A program made the translations under genes and the position numbers. Under the pieces are notes generated by a model that saw only the letters and a list, made by a program, of their open reading frames with translations, was not told the DNA's origin and did no database searches. A DNA stretch of 64,000 nucleotides. It comes from Pseudomonas rhizophila (GTDB taxonomy: Bacteria > Pseudomonadota > Gammaproteobacteria > Pseudomonadales > Pseudomonadaceae). Numbering within the stretch: position 1 is the stretch's first letter; the number at the start of each line of letters is the position of its first letter. This document shows positions 1-10,207 of the stretch, in pieces. Location of the stretch: NCBI RefSeq assembly GCF_003033885.1, contig NZ_CP024081.1, forward strand, positions 5,453,178 through 5,517,177, read 5' to 3'.

Positions 1-519
1 TGTTGTGTCGTAACCCTGCTGGCGCGCCTTACTCAGCAGTTCTTCGCGCACAACGCCATTGACCGTCGGGGTTCGGGACAGCAACCACATGTAGCGACGA
101 CTCGGGTCACCGACGATGGCGGTCTTGTAATCATCGCTGACATACAGGACCCAGTATTGCCCCTTCGCCACACCCGGCACGATCCGCGAAAACCAGTTAT
201 CAAACTCGACCCAGAGCTTGTCGGTCTTGCCCGGCACTTGAGGCGTTGCAGTGCCCCTGGCTTCTTCCCACTGCCAGTCCGAGGTCAGGCAGCGGTTGAA
301 CACATCCACATTGCCGTCAGGCTTGAGGGTGTAGTGGGCTTCCGATTGCGCGCAGTTGCGCTGGAAGTACATCGGTAGACGGGCCAACTCGTACCAGGTC
401 CCTTGGTAACGCTTGAGGTCGACGCTGTTGACAGTCTTTGGCGCCAACGGGTCTTCGCCAGAAGTGGCACAGCCAGCCAATACCAGGCCGGCAAAAAGCA
501 CTAACAATAACCGCATCAT
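1..519 (-). CDS. blc: Outer-membrane lipoprotein lipocalin Blc (3' end outside window)
   Basis: The minus-strand frame starts with a tandem ATG ATG at 519/516 after a good GGGAG ribosome site and is still open at base 1, so the C-terminus is missing. The N-terminus is a lipoprotein signal ending in the lipobox LAGC (Cys about residue 17), which predicts lipid anchoring. The mature part has the lipocalin GTWYE signature just after VDLKRYQ, followed by the Blc-like stretch with FNRCL and WVEFDNWF. Blc lipocalins bind fatty acids or lysophospholipids at the outer membrane. The next upstream gene (551-805) is also a small lipoprotein, 31 bases away, so the two are probably one transcript. Family assignment is firm; the natural ligand is not shown by sequence. 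Confidence 0.9.
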   Translation of the reverse strand, partial: MMRLLLVLFAGLVLAGCATSGEDPLAPKTVNSVDLKRYQGTWYELARLPMYFQRNCAQSEAHYTLKPDGNVDVFNRCLTSDWQWEEARGTATPQVPGKTDKLWVEFDNWFSRIVPGVAKGQYWVLYVSDDYKTAIVGDPSRRYMWLLSRTPTVNGVVREELLSKARQQGYDTT

Positions 520-550
520 TATTTTTCTCCCGCGGGCCGGTGGCCCCGGT

Positions 551-805
551 TTACTTCAGGCCTTGGCCGGAAAACATCAACACTTTGTCACCGGCGTACT
601 GCACGCTGATAAAGCTCTTCTGGTCGCCCCAGGTGCAACTGGACATGCCGAGCGCGCCCGAACAATCGGTCGGTTTCCCCAACAACGCTTCGACTTCGGC
701 CTTGGGCATGCCGGCAGACAGTTTCGAATAGTTTTCCTGGTTGACCTTGCTGCATGCCGTCAACAAGACGCACAAGGACAACAGGGCGATAGATCGCAGC
801 GACAT
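551..805 (-). CDS. Small BamE/SmpA-like lipoprotein
   Basis: An 84-residue protein with a lipoprotein signal peptide and lipobox LTAC (Cys18). The mature part begins KVNQENYSKLSAGM and continues into PKAEVEALLGKPT; this helix-plus-GKP pattern is characteristic of the SmpA/OmlA (BamE-like) fold. Two cysteines (DCSG and SSCTW) could form a disulfide in the periplasm. It is much shorter than true BamE and lies outside the bam context, so I would not call it BamE. It lies 31 bases upstream of blc on the same strand and probably shares its promoter. Function unknown; probably a periplasm-facing lipoprotein. Confidence 0.8.
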   Translation of the reverse strand: MSLRSIALLSLCVLLTACSKVNQENYSKLSAGMPKAEVEALLGKPTDCSGALGMSSCTWGDQKSFISVQYAGDKVLMFSGQGLK

Positions 806-1088
806 GGTGTAACTCCTGGAACGGAAGGGGGTGGCAGGGTGCCAACCAGAACCTTAGAAGAGAAAACCCCTATCTGGTTCCCCGACAGACCCAGTATTTG
901 TTGGGCTTTGGGCCGGTGTTTCATGGATGAATCAACCCGTTTGTGACGCCGTCGTGTATTTCGTCGGGATTAGCCTGCACGCGCCTGATTCAAAGCGCTT
1001 TGGAGCCGATAAAAAGAGCAGCGCGATGCCAGGTGTTATGGCAAATTGACGCCCCTTCCAGACCAGCTCCTCTGCGGTAGCGTTCTTA

Positions 1089-2981
1089 ATGACCAGAAAC
1101 ATGAAATTCAGCCACAAAATCCTGCTGGCTGCTGCGCTCGTGGTAGCCGTTGCATTCGCCTGCTTCATCCTGTTCAACGACTACCGTCAGCGCCAGGGCT
1201 TGCAAGCCAGCACCGAGACCTCCATGCAGGAGCTCGGCAGCCTGACCAGCCGCAACATTCAAACCTGGGTCGAAGGCCGCACCCAATTGCTGCAATCGTT
1301 GGCCCAGCAGATTGCCGTGGACGGCAGCAGTGCCGATAGTCTCAAGCGCGCCGTGGGCCTACCGGCCTACACCGGCAACTTCCAGCTCAGCTATTTCGGT
1401 GGCACCGACGGCGTGATGTTCTCGGTACCGGCCGGCAATCGTGCGGCCGACTACGATCCCCGCGCCCGTGGCTGGTACAAGGCCGCCAACAGCGCCCAAC
1501 AAACCATCGTCACCGAACCCTACATCGCCGCCTCGTCGGGCAAACTGGTAATAACCGTCGCCACCCCGGTACAACATCAGAACCAGATGATCGGCGTGGC
1601 CGGTGCGGACATCGACCTGTCCAGCGTCAGCGCCATCATCAACTCGCTGAATTTTGGCGGCCACGGCCATGCGTTCATCGTCAGCGCCGACGGCAAGATC
1701 CTCATCCACCCCGACAGCAAGCGCGTGCTCAAGACCCTGGCCGAGGCCTACCCTGACGGCGCACTGCACGTCAGCCCAGGCATGAAAGAAGTCGAGCTCG
1801 ACGGCAAGACTCAATACCTCTCCTTCACGCGGGTCAACGGCGTACCGGGGGCCGACTGGTACGTGGCGCTGGTGCTCGACAAGAACACTGCCCTGGCGAT
1901 GCTCAGCGAGTTCCGTACTTCGGCGCTGATCGCCATGGTGATTGCCGTAGTATTCATCATCGCCCTGCTGGGCATGCTGATCCGCGTGCTGATGCAACCG
2001 CTGCTGACCATGGGCCGCGCCATGCATGACATCGCCGAAGGCGAAGGCGACCTGACACGCCGTCTGACCATCCATGGCCAGGACGAATTCGGCGCTCTGG
2101 GCACGTCGTTCAACCGTTTCGTGGAGCGTATTCACACGTCGATCCGCGAAGTGGCCTCGGCCACCGGTCTGGTCAACGAAGTCGCGCTGCGTGTGGTCAG
2201 CGCGTCAAACTCGTCGATGGTCAATTCCGATCAGCAGGCTTCACGCACCAGCAGCGTAGCCGCGGCGATCAACCAGCTCGGTGCCGCCGCCCAGGAAATC
2301 GCCCAGAACGCCGCCCTCGCCTCGCAACATTCCAGCGATGCCCGCAGCCTGGCCGAAGACGGTCAACACGTGGTGGATAAAACCATCACCGCCATGCAGC
2401 AGTTGTCCGCCAAGATCAGCGATTCGTGCGGCAACATCGAAACCCTGAACAACAATACGGTGAACATCGGCCAGATCCTTGAGGTGATCACCAGCATTTC
2501 CCAGCAGACCAACCTGCTCGCCCTGAACGCAGCCATCGAAGCCGCCCGGGCCGGTGAAGCCGGTCGCGGCTTCGCGGTGGTGGCCGATGAAGTGCGCAAC
2601 CTGGCTCATCGCACCCAGGATTCGGCGCAGCAGGTGCAGAAGATGATCGAGGAGCTGCAAGTCGGCGCCCGGGAAGCGGTCCTGACCATGACCGACAGCC
2701 AGCGCCAGAGCGAAAGCAGCGTCGGCATCGCCAACCAGGCCGGCGAACGCCTGGGCAGCGTGACCCAGCGCATCGGTGAAATCGACGGCATGAACCAGTC
2801 CGTGGCCACCGCCACAGAAGAGCAGACCGCCGTGGTGGAATCGATCAACGTCGACATCACCGAAATCAACACGCTGAACCAGGAAGGTGTGGAAAACCTG
2901 CAAGCGACATTGCGGGCCTGTGCCGACCTTGAACAGCAAGCGGCGCGGTTGAAGCAGTTGGTGGGTAGTTTCCGAATCTAG
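1089..2981 (+). CDS. Methyl-accepting chemotaxis protein, PctA-type amino-acid receptor
   Basis: A 630-residue chemoreceptor. The N-terminal helix (about residues 8-28, [12 protein letters not shown]) is followed by a periplasmic double-Cache domain to about residue 275, a second helix ([20 protein letters not shown]), a HAMP domain and a long coiled-coil signalling domain with the conserved hairpin tip ([20 protein letters not shown]). In the membrane-distal Cache module the residues [10 protein letters not shown], then TEPY, then GADIDL fit the amino-acid-binding signature described for PctA/PctB/PctC (Tyr-Arg-Trp-Tyr...Tyr...Asp), so amino acids are the expected attractants. The C-terminus (LVGSFRI) has no CheR/CheB-tethering pentapeptide. 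The start is uncertain: ATG 1089 or 1101, neither with a strong ribosome site; 1089 matches PctA N-termini better. Confidence 0.93.
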   Translation: MTRNMKFSHKILLAAALVVAVAFACFILFNDYRQRQGLQASTETSMQELGSLTSRNIQTWVEGRTQLLQSLAQQIAVDGSSADSLKRAVGLPAYTGNFQLSYFGGTDGVMFSVPAGNRAADYDPRARGWYKAANSAQQTIVTEPYIAASSGKLVITVATPVQHQNQMIGVAGADIDLSSVSAIINSLNFGGHGHAFIVSADGKILIHPDSKRVLKTLAEAYPDGALHVSPGMKEVELDGKTQYLSFTRVNGVPGADWYVALVLDKNTALAMLSEFRTSALIAMVIAVVFIIALLGMLIRVLMQPLLTMGRAMHDIAEGEGDLTRRLTIHGQDEFGALGTSFNRFVERIHTSIREVASATGLVNEVALRVVSASNSSMVNSDQQASRTSSVAAAINQLGAAAQEIAQNAALASQHSSDARSLAEDGQHVVDKTITAMQQLSAKISDSCGNIETLNNNTVNIGQILEVITSISQQTNLLALNAAIEAARAGEAGRGFAVVADEVRNLAHRTQDSAQQVQKMIEELQVGAREAVLTMTDSQRQSESSVGIANQAGERLGSVTQRIGEIDGMNQSVATATEEQTAVVESINVDITEINTLNQEGVENLQATLRACADLEQQAARLKQLVGSFRI

Positions 2982-2997
2982 TGCCCGGGCGGGCCCC

Positions 2998-3089
2998 ATC
3001 GCGAGCAAGCTCGCTCCCACACCGATCTCTGTCGGACACAAAATCCGCGATCACCAAAGATCAACTGTGGGAGCGAGCCTGCTCGCGAT
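2998..3089. repeat. REPIN (paired REP palindromes)
   Basis: Two inverted copies of a 23-base REP sequence (ATCGCGAGCAAGCTCGCTCC-type at 2998-3020, its complement at 3067-3089) separated by about 46 bases, able to fold into one long hairpin. It lies between the convergent chemoreceptor and DUF924 genes. The first copy has AAG where most copies here have AGG. Confidence 0.93.
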
Positions 3090-3112
3090 GGCGATAGTAG
3101 CCGCAACGCAAT

Positions 3113-3709
3113 CTAGAACCTGGACCCAGGCCTGTTCAAAAACTCGATTTCATCAGCCGTGGACTCACGCCCCAACACCGCATTGCGATGGGGGAAACGT
3201 CCAAACTGCGCAATGATCTTCTGATGCCGCTCGGCGTAATCCAGGTTGTCTTCGAACACCGCCCGATCCGCCTCGGGCTGCTCGCGGGTCAGTTCGATGA
3301 AACGGGACACCGCTTCATTCTGCACTGCCAGGTTTTCGCAATGTTCGAGCACCAGGTAGATGAACACCCGCTGGATAGGTTCGAGTTGCCGGTCGAAACC
3401 CGCCGCCATGCCCTGGGCCACCAGCGCTTGGGCACGCAGGTCACCGGAAAAAGCCTTGGGGGAGTCGCGAAAGATCATCCGCGGGAGCTGATCAAGCAGC
3501 AGCACCAGGGCCAGCCAGCCTTCGGGGCGTTGCGCCCAGTCGGTCAATCCGCCGGCCAGTGCCTGCTCGACCTGATCGCCGAAGCGCTCTTGCGCTTGGC
3601 GATCATGCCGTTTGCCGAACCACAGCTTGCCCTTGTCAGCGGCTATTTCGTCCGGCGATTTGGCGGAGCCAAACCACCAATCGAGCAACGGCTGCCAGGG
3701 CTGGGCCAT
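3113..3709 (-). CDS. DUF924 family protein
   Basis: A 198-residue soluble protein. The opening PWQPLLDWWFG and the segment KLWFGKRHDRQAQERFGDQVEQAL, followed by LVLLLDQLPRMIFRD and the closing FGRFPHRNAVLGRESTADEIEFL, are the hallmarks of DUF924, an all-helical TPR-like family of unknown biochemical role. No catalytic motif can be assigned. It ends only 3 bases after the fbp start region on the same strand (fbp stop at 3713, this start at 3709), so it is probably co-transcribed downstream of fbp. Members are widespread in proteobacteria; no link to sugar metabolism is established. Confidence 0.85.
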   Translation of the reverse strand: MAQPWQPLLDWWFGSAKSPDEIAADKGKLWFGKRHDRQAQERFGDQVEQALAGGLTDWAQRPEGWLALVLLLDQLPRMIFRDSPKAFSGDLRAQALVAQGMAAGFDRQLEPIQRVFIYLVLEHCENLAVQNEAVSRFIELTREQPEADRAVFEDNLDYAERHQKIIAQFGRFPHRNAVLGRESTADEIEFLNRPGSRF

Positions 3710-3712
3710 GAT

Positions 3713-4723
3713 TTATTCCTTGTGGTAGGCCGTGGCGCGGGCGACCTCTTCCTTCGAGCCAAGGAACACCGCCACACGCTGGTGCAGGCCTTCGGGCTGG
3801 ATGTCGAGAATACGCTGGTGACCGTCAGTGGACGCACCGCCAGCCTGTTCCACCAGGAACGACATCGGGTTGGCTTCGTACATCAGACGCAGTTTGCCCG
3901 GCTTGGACGGCTCGCGGCTGTCGCGCGGGTACATGAACAGACCGCCACGGGTCAGGATGCGGTGTACGTCCGCGACCATCGCGGCGACCCAGCGCATGTT
4001 GTAGTTCTTTTTCAGCGGACCTTCTTCACCGGCCAGCAATTCGCTCACATAGCGTTGTACCGGGGCTTCCCAGTGACGCTGATTGGACATGTTGATGGCG
4101 AATTCCTGGGTGGTTTCAGGAATGGTGATGTCTTCGTGGGTCAGGACGAAGCTGCCCATCTCACGGTCCAGCGTGAAGCCTTTGACGCCGTCGCCCAGGG
4201 TCAGCACCAGCATGGTCTGCGGGCCATAGATGGCATAACCGGCGGCGACCTGTTCGGTGCCTGGCTGCAGGAACGCCTTTTCATTCAAGGCTTCATTCTG
4301 GCTCAGGTATTCGTTCGGGCAACGCAATACCGAGAAGATGGTGCCCACTGGCGCGTTGATATCGATGTTCGACGAACCGTCCAGTGGGTCGAACACCAGC
4401 AGGTAAGCACCCTTGGGGTATTTGCCTGGGATCTGGTAGGCGTTGTCCATTTCCTCGGACGCCATGCCGGCCAGGTGGCCGCCCCATTCGTTGGCTTCGA
4501 GCAGAATTTCGTTAGAGAGCACGTCGAGCTTCTTCTGCACTTCGCCCTGCACGTTTTCGGTGCCCATGCTGCCCAGGACACCACCCAGGGCGCCTTTGGA
4601 TACGGCGTGGCTGATCTCCTTGCATGCACGCGCCACCACTTCGATCAAAAAGCGCAGATCGGCAGGGGTGTTGTTGCTGCGGGTCTGCTCAATCAAATAG
4701 CGACTCAAGGTAACGCGGGACAT
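3713..4723 (-). CDS. fbp: Class I fructose-1,6-bisphosphatase
   Basis: A 336-residue cytosolic enzyme that hydrolyses fructose-1,6-bisphosphate to fructose-6-phosphate in gluconeogenesis. The metal-binding motif [12 protein letters not shown] is intact (about residues 110-121), and the sugar-phosphate-binding region [23 protein letters not shown] is present near the C-terminus. Length is normal for class I FBPase. Pseudomonads lack a classical Embden-Meyerhof phosphofructokinase route and depend on this step for gluconeogenic growth and for cycling triose phosphates. The DUF924 gene follows closely on the same strand. Confidence 0.97.
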   Translation of the reverse strand: MSRVTLSRYLIEQTRSNNTPADLRFLIEVVARACKEISHAVSKGALGGVLGSMGTENVQGEVQKKLDVLSNEILLEANEWGGHLAGMASEEMDNAYQIPGKYPKGAYLLVFDPLDGSSNIDINAPVGTIFSVLRCPNEYLSQNEALNEKAFLQPGTEQVAAGYAIYGPQTMLVLTLGDGVKGFTLDREMGSFVLTHEDITIPETTQEFAINMSNQRHWEAPVQRYVSELLAGEEGPLKKNYNMRWVAAMVADVHRILTRGGLFMYPRDSREPSKPGKLRLMYEANPMSFLVEQAGGASTDGHQRILDIQPEGLHQRVAVFLGSKEEVARATAYHKE

Positions 4724-4867
4724 GGACGGCTCCGAAGAATAGGGGGCGGAAAAACCTGCGCAGTTTAGCGCGAGTCGGGACTTAATTCCTCCTATGAGAC
4801 GGGGAATGGAGGATTGAGTTCACGGGGTCGCGCCTCGCTTGGGTATTTCTGTTGTCGATAGGACGCT

Positions 4868-4960
4868 ATCGCGAGCAGGCTCGCTCCCACATTTGATCTT
4901 CTGCGGACACAGTTTTTGTATACGACATAAATCCAGTGTGGGAGCGAGCCTGCTCGCGAT
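4868..4960. repeat. REPIN (paired REP palindromes)
   Basis: Two inverted 23-base REP copies at 4868-4890 and 4938-4960 in the space upstream of fbp and downstream of the DUF3999 gene. Both copies are intact. Confidence 0.94.
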
Positions 4961-4974
4961 GGGTGTGCAGCACC

Positions 4975-6342
4975 TCAGTTTTTGACCGGCGGCTTGCGCA
5001 GCAAGCTCAATGCCATCCCCGCGAGGACCAGTACGCTGATCAGCAACACCGCCCACAAGCCGATCTTCTTCCAGTTGGTCTCGATGGTCGCAGGCGTGGA
5101 GGCGGTAACCGGTGTCGAGGTGGCCGCACCGCTCAGCGTCGCCGTACCCAGGGTCGCCAGGCGTGACGGCTTGTAATCGGGCACCAGCGTGGCCAGTGGC
5201 AGGCTGGCCGCTTTCGCCGTCGCATTGCCCAGCGCCAGGCTGTAGGGCCCCTCGCCACGCGCCAGGAACACCACCTGGGTCGGGCGCACGGCAAAACGCA
5301 AGGCTGGCGCTTGGGCACCGAGGCCGCCGCCTCGCTCGTCCACCGTCAGCTTCAATTGCTGCACGGTCTGCCCCGACAGCTGCAGTTGGTTTTGCAGCAC
5401 ATCCTGGCCGTTCTGGGTCAGGCGATACAGCAAGCCGCTGCCCAGCGATTGCCACGGCTGGCTGCTTTCACGCCGTCCGGCCAGGGTCACCGGTGCCAGG
5501 CTGTTGGCCTGGCTCAGTTCGACCTGCACCTGTTCGACATTCAACCCCATGGGCAACTGCCAGGTGTATTGCCCAGCCTTCGTGGTGCTACCGGCCAAAG
5601 GCTGCGACCAGACCAACGGCAACGGCAGGCTCTCGCGACTGCCGCTCTGCAACTGGGCCGAGGTCAACACCGGCGCCGATGATGGCGATTCCCATAACAA
5701 CCGCAGATAACGCGCCGGCTGTCCTGGCAAGCTGACCTCATGCTGCTCCACTCGCTCATCAGCAAAGGTCAGCCGCGCCACCTGGCCTTCGCCCCACGCC
5801 TGCCAGTGTTGCAGGTCGTCACTGGCTTCGATGGTGAAGCGCTGGAAGCCGTCGCGCTCGCTGGTCCAGTCGAGGATCAGCTGCTGCAAGGGCGCCTTGA
5901 TCGCACTGGCATCCAGCAGCCAGCCGCGCAGTTCCTCCTCCCCCGCCTCGAGCCGGCTGGACGGTTGCACCTGCACCAGCGTGCCGTTGGCGCTCGATTG
6001 CACCCGTACGCTGGGCGCGCGCTCGTTGTCATCGGCGGCGTTGTACAACGGGAACCACTTCACGTCGGTGGTGCTGTTTTCCCGGCTCCGGGCCGTCTCG
6101 CGAACCAATGCGTAGGCCTGTGCCTGCCCGGCGGCGTTGAACACCCGCAGGTCGCTCAGATCGGTCTGGCGCGCTTGCAACTGAATCTCCAGGGGCAACG
6201 CCAGGCGATACCAAGGCCCCTCGCCGCTCAAGGCCAATTGCACCTGATGGGCAAAGTCCGCCGGCTGTTCCTGGGCCGTCACCGACAAGGCCACCCACAA
6301 CCCCACCACGCCCAACCCGATGCGACTCAACTTGTGACTCAA
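4975..6342 (-). CDS. DUF3999 family exported, membrane-anchored protein
   Basis: A 455-residue protein with an N-terminal signal peptide (GLGVVGLWVALSVTAQEQPADF) and a C-terminal transmembrane helix (KIGLWAVLLISVLVLAGMALSLL) followed by RKPPVKN. The bulk is therefore periplasmic and tethered to the inner membrane by its tail. The internal beta-rich repeats fit DUF3999. The start overlaps the end of the DUF2339 gene by 4 bases (6339-6342), a translationally coupled arrangement. DUF3999 and DUF2339 genes are regularly paired in Pseudomonas and may form an envelope complex; that is inference from neighbourhood only. No enzymatic motif is visible. Confidence 0.88.
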   Translation of the reverse strand: MSHKLSRIGLGVVGLWVALSVTAQEQPADFAHQVQLALSGEGPWYRLALPLEIQLQARQTDLSDLRVFNAAGQAQAYALVRETARSRENSTTDVKWFPLYNAADDNERAPSVRVQSSANGTLVQVQPSSRLEAGEEELRGWLLDASAIKAPLQQLILDWTSERDGFQRFTIEASDDLQHWQAWGEGQVARLTFADERVEQHEVSLPGQPARYLRLLWESPSSAPVLTSAQLQSGSRESLPLPLVWSQPLAGSTTKAGQYTWQLPMGLNVEQVQVELSQANSLAPVTLAGRRESSQPWQSLGSGLLYRLTQNGQDVLQNQLQLSGQTVQQLKLTVDERGGGLGAQAPALRFAVRPTQVVFLARGEGPYSLALGNATAKAASLPLATLVPDYKPSRLATLGTATLSGAATSTPVTASTPATIETNWKKIGLWAVLLISVLVLAGMALSLLRKPPVKN

Positions 6343-9300
6343 GACGACACTCCCTCACTGACAGGTATTGGCGGCTCGGTCCGCGAGCCCCCTTCCGGGC
6401 GTTTTGGCGGCAGCGGCGCGAAGTAGCCCACCACCAACAGCAATACACCCACGCCGATAAACGACACGATCCGCGCCAGACCGCCACGGTTGCTCAATTC
6501 GACAAAGAACAGCTTGGCCACCACCACGGCGATCAACGCCGCACCGATCAGCCAGACCTCACGACGATGGCGCAAATGCCCGCCGATCATCAGGCCCAGG
6601 GCAATCAGGGTCCAGACGATGGACAGCCCGGCCTGCACGAACATGGATTCGAGCAACGCATCCAGCTCGAACGGCACGCCGATCCAATGGTGGGCACTGC
6701 GCATCACCACGGCGGTGAAGAACGCGAACAGCGACACGCCGGCGATCAACTGGGCGACGTGTCCGGCATGACCCCACCGGATTGCCAGTTGCGCCACCGC
6801 GCTGCGGGCCCACGCGTAGACGCCAAACAAGGCGAACAGCAAGCCCAGCTCCAACGGGTTGAGCAGCGGCACATAGGGCAACGGCTCGGCGCTGCCGTCG
6901 CTGAAGGTGTTGGCCAGCCAGAACCAGCCCAGCATCAACAGGGCCAGGGGTGCCGCCGCGTACACACGATATTCGCGCGAATGGGCCGAGACCGGCCACG
7001 GCCAGGCCCGCGGCGCGGCCATCAGCACCAGGTACAGGCTCGGCAGAATCGCCCAACCCAGCCAGCGCCAGGCGTTGTACTGCTCGGACAGCAGCAGCAG
7101 GCCGTAGCGCACCTCCAGCGCCAGCACACCGATCAGCAGCCAGCAACCGAGCACATGGGCGGTGCTGCGCGCCCGGGCCGGTAGCAGCGGTGCCAGACGT
7201 TTCAGGGAAAGCAAATGCACGGCGAACACGGCCAACCAGGCCAGCCAGCCGAAATCCGCCGCCGGGTGATAACGGCTGTGCCCAGTCGCGACCAGCACAC
7301 AGCCGGCCACAGGTATCAGCAAGGTGCATAGCAACCCCATCGCCGGCCATTTCAAACGCAGCGCCAGCAATGCCCACAGCGCTACACTGATTGCCGCGAC
7401 GATCAGCATCAAATGACCTTGCAGGTGCTGCGGTGCAAAGCGCAGCACTTCGCTGCCCCACGCCAGCGCCCACCAGCCTGCCCCCCAGACCAGCAGCAAC
7501 TCGGACAACCGCTGCAAGCTCAAGGCCTGGAACACCGCCGACGGATGACCGCGCTGCAATCGCCAGGCGCCTACCAGCGCCGCCAACCCCAGTACCAGCG
7601 GCGTCCAGAACCCGCTGTGGGCCAGGGGCCGCAGATCCTCGGCACTCAGCGGCCCGAGCAGCGCCGACCCGGCGGCAAGAAACGCCGCGCCGCCGATCAA
7701 CTGCAACAACAGGCCAAACACGAAACTCACGCGCTGCTTCAGGTACAGGCTCAGCCAGATGATCAGCAGGCCGCTGGCCGCCCATACACCGCTCGCCGTT
7801 TGCCAGGGCAGGACGAAGAGCACGGCAAGGTTGATCAGCACCAACCCAGCCAGCAGCACCACCGACAGCCCGCGTAGCAATCGGACATCGTTGCGCACCA
7901 TGTCATCGCGTGCCGCCAACAGCATGCCGCCAATCAGCGCCAGGCCGATCAGGGAGGCGCTGAGCAAACCGCTCCAGCCAGCGCTGAACACGGCGGTCGA
8001 ATCCCCTTCGGCCCCCTGCAAACGCAACAGGAACAGCGCACCGCCCAGCAACTGCACCGCGAACGCGGTAAACAGAAAGCTGCGCGATTGCAGGCGCAGG
8101 CCCGCGAACAGCGTCGCCAGACCGGCCAAGGCCCAGGCGATGGCAGTGCCGTGAGTGAAGAAGAACAACGGCGCCAGCAGATAGAGAAAACTCAAGCCCA
8201 GCACTGCCAGCACCGGCAGGCCTTGGCGCTCCCAGCGTGTGGCGTGCTCAGGCGCGGTCTTGCGCAACTGGTAGAAACTGAACAGCAAGGCGCCACCCAG
8301 CATCAACGCCCCCAGCGGGGCGCCATCGATCAGGCTGCTGTCGCCCTGACGCAACTCGCTGACAAAAGCCAGCGCCGAGCCCAGTTGCAGCAGCAAGGCA
8401 AAAGCCCGAGCCAAAGGCCGCTGCTGACGCAGGCCCAGCCAGAAAATCCCCGCCCCTTCCACGGCCCATGCCGCCGCGGTCCACCGAGCATCGAGGCCCA
8501 GGGGAATCGCCAGGCTGGCAAAAACCACCCCCAAGGCCAGGCAGGTTTCGGCCAACAGGACGGCGCGCCCCCCCATCAATCCCCGCGCCAGTCCCATGTA
8601 GATGATGCCCAGGGCCAGGGCGCTGAACGCTGCGGCGAACTCCAGATGCTGCACCAGCGCGAACTGCAGACCGAACCCCACCAGGGGCGGGCCGAACAAC
8701 AGGGTGCCGTCCACGTAGTCGCCCTTGCGGGCCGACCAGCGCAATAGCGCATCGCGGCCTTCGTCCTCGGGCCCGTCGCCCATTTCCAGCAGCTTGCGTC
8801 GGGTAAACAACAAGCCGATCGCCAGGTACATCAGGAAGAAAACAATCAGGAACGGCTCGGTGCTCCAGAGCACTTCCGGCCCATAAGAGCGCAAGCCCCA
8901 GGCGAAACCGATGCCGAAGGTGCCGACAAAACCAATCAGGTTGAGCAGGCGCCAGGCCTTGAACCAGGCAATCGCCAGAATGCCGGCATTGAGCAGGATG
9001 AAGTAGCTGAACAGCGCGACATGGTTACCGCTGCCGGTGGACGTCAGGATCGGCGCGGCAAACCCGCCCAACGCTGCCACCGCAGCCAGGCCGAGGGCAT
9101 TTTGGGTGACCGCCAGAATCGCCGAGAACACCGTGACCGCCACCAGCAAGCCCAAGGCCGCTTTCGAGTCGAGCAGCGGATGCAGGCGCATGGCGGCGAA
9201 CACGGTCAGGTACAGCACGGCGATCCCGGTGCCCTGCAACATCAGCGCGTAGTTGCTGTTGCGCTGGCGCAGCCACCAGCCCAGGCCTAACAGGCCCAAC

Positions 9301-9920
9301 GCACTGGCCGCGACGCCGGCATAACGCAACTCGATGGGCACGACCATGCCTTCAGTGGCATAGCGCAGCAGAAACGCCAGGCCGAGGAACAACAGCACCA
9401 CCCCGACCCGCAATACGGTATTACCGCCAAACAGCCAGTTACGCGCCCCCGCGACGGCACGCTCGAACAGATTCGGACCACGAGGGGCAGCCGGTTCCGG
9501 CTGGACCGGTTTGGGGGCGGCCGGCGCAGACTTCCATACGTCGTCGGGCAACGGCTGGCTGGCTTGTGTGGTCATCGCCGGAAGGGCTTCAAGGTCAGGC
9601 GGCAGTTCCCAGACCAGCTCCGGTTCAGGTGGAATTTCGGATTCCGGTGCCTGGGCCACGACGATCTCGGGCGATGGCGGCGGTTCGGAGGCTGCGACCG
9701 TGCTGCGCTCAAGCGCGATCAGCCGCTGCTCCAGTGCGCTCAAGGTGCGCTGGGCCGTTTGCAACTGGTTCTGCTGTTCGGCGGCGTGGGCGCCGAGGCG
9801 ACGCAGACCAATCCCCTGAGCGATGCCAAGGCCCAGTAACGCGCCTATCAGCGCATCGGCGAACGACTCATCCACCACCCAGCCAAATGCCAGGCCCAAC
9901 AGCATCAAAATCCATTGCAT
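6339..9920 (-). CDS. DUF2339 polytopic membrane protein
   Basis: An 1,193-residue inner-membrane protein. A first helix (WILMLLGLAFGWVVDESFADALIGALLGLGIAQ) is followed by a coiled-coil segment (about residues 45-80, AAEQQNQLQTAQRTLSALEQ) and a proline/glutamate-rich linker (about 80-150). The remaining ~1,000 residues are almost continuous hydrophobic helices, probably more than 25. This layout is typical of DUF2339. No channel, transporter or enzyme motif can be named. It is the first gene of a two-gene unit with DUF3999 (4-base overlap). The coding strand is GC-rich like its neighbours, so it looks native. Confidence 0.9.
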   Translation of the reverse strand: MQWILMLLGLAFGWVVDESFADALIGALLGLGIAQGIGLRRLGAHAAEQQNQLQTAQRTLSALEQRLIALERSTVAASEPPPSPEIVVAQAPESEIPPEPELVWELPPDLEALPAMTTQASQPLPDDVWKSAPAAPKPVQPEPAAPRGPNLFERAVAGARNWLFGGNTVLRVGVVLLFLGLAFLLRYATEGMVVPIELRYAGVAASALGLLGLGWWLRQRNSNYALMLQGTGIAVLYLTVFAAMRLHPLLDSKAALGLLVAVTVFSAILAVTQNALGLAAVAALGGFAAPILTSTGSGNHVALFSYFILLNAGILAIAWFKAWRLLNLIGFVGTFGIGFAWGLRSYGPEVLWSTEPFLIVFFLMYLAIGLLFTRRKLLEMGDGPEDEGRDALLRWSARKGDYVDGTLLFGPPLVGFGLQFALVQHLEFAAAFSALALGIIYMGLARGLMGGRAVLLAETCLALGVVFASLAIPLGLDARWTAAAWAVEGAGIFWLGLRQQRPLARAFALLLQLGSALAFVSELRQGDSSLIDGAPLGALMLGGALLFSFYQLRKTAPEHATRWERQGLPVLAVLGLSFLYLLAPLFFFTHGTAIAWALAGLATLFAGLRLQSRSFLFTAFAVQLLGGALFLLRLQGAEGDSTAVFSAGWSGLLSASLIGLALIGGMLLAARDDMVRNDVRLLRGLSVVLLAGLVLINLAVLFVLPWQTASGVWAASGLLIIWLSLYLKQRVSFVFGLLLQLIGGAAFLAAGSALLGPLSAEDLRPLAHSGFWTPLVLGLAALVGAWRLQRGHPSAVFQALSLQRLSELLLVWGAGWWALAWGSEVLRFAPQHLQGHLMLIVAAISVALWALLALRLKWPAMGLLCTLLIPVAGCVLVATGHSRYHPAADFGWLAWLAVFAVHLLSLKRLAPLLPARARSTAHVLGCWLLIGVLALEVRYGLLLLSEQYNAWRWLGWAILPSLYLVLMAAPRAWPWPVSAHSREYRVYAAAPLALLMLGWFWLANTFSDGSAEPLPYVPLLNPLELGLLFALFGVYAWARSAVAQLAIRWGHAGHVAQLIAGVSLFAFFTAVVMRSAHHWIGVPFELDALLESMFVQAGLSIVWTLIALGLMIGGHLRHRREVWLIGAALIAVVVAKLFFVELSNRGGLARIVSFIGVGVLLLVVGYFAPLPPKRPEGGSRTEPPIPVSEGVSS

Positions 9921-10004
9921 GGTCGATATCCCTAAGCGGCCCTTTGCGGGCGTAACCGGGGTGAAGCGGTGCCTGGTTCAGTCTAGTGGAACCACACAAA
10001 CCTT

Positions 10005-10092
10005 GTGGGAGCGAGCCTGCTCGCGATAGCGGTCCGTCAGTTACCAAACAGGTTGGCTGACACACCGTTATCGCGAGCAGGCTCGCTCCCAC
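10005..10092. repeat. REPIN (paired REP palindromes)
   Basis: Two inverted REP copies at 10005-10027 and 10070-10092, between glgP and the DUF2339 gene. The rest of the 287-base interval 9921-10207 shows no convincing coding or regulatory signal. Confidence 0.94.
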
Positions 10093-10207
10093 AATGGATT
10101 GCTGGCGCCTCAAGTACTAAACCGGCCACACAGCCCGGCGAAACTGGCGCTTAGTATATCGACCAAGCCCAACCACCGTTGGGCTTCGCTCACATTTCCT
10201 GCAACTG

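Noticed and set aside
3188..4768. 526-codon plus-strand frame across the DUF924 gene and fbp
   Set aside because: Antisense shadow of two recognised genes.
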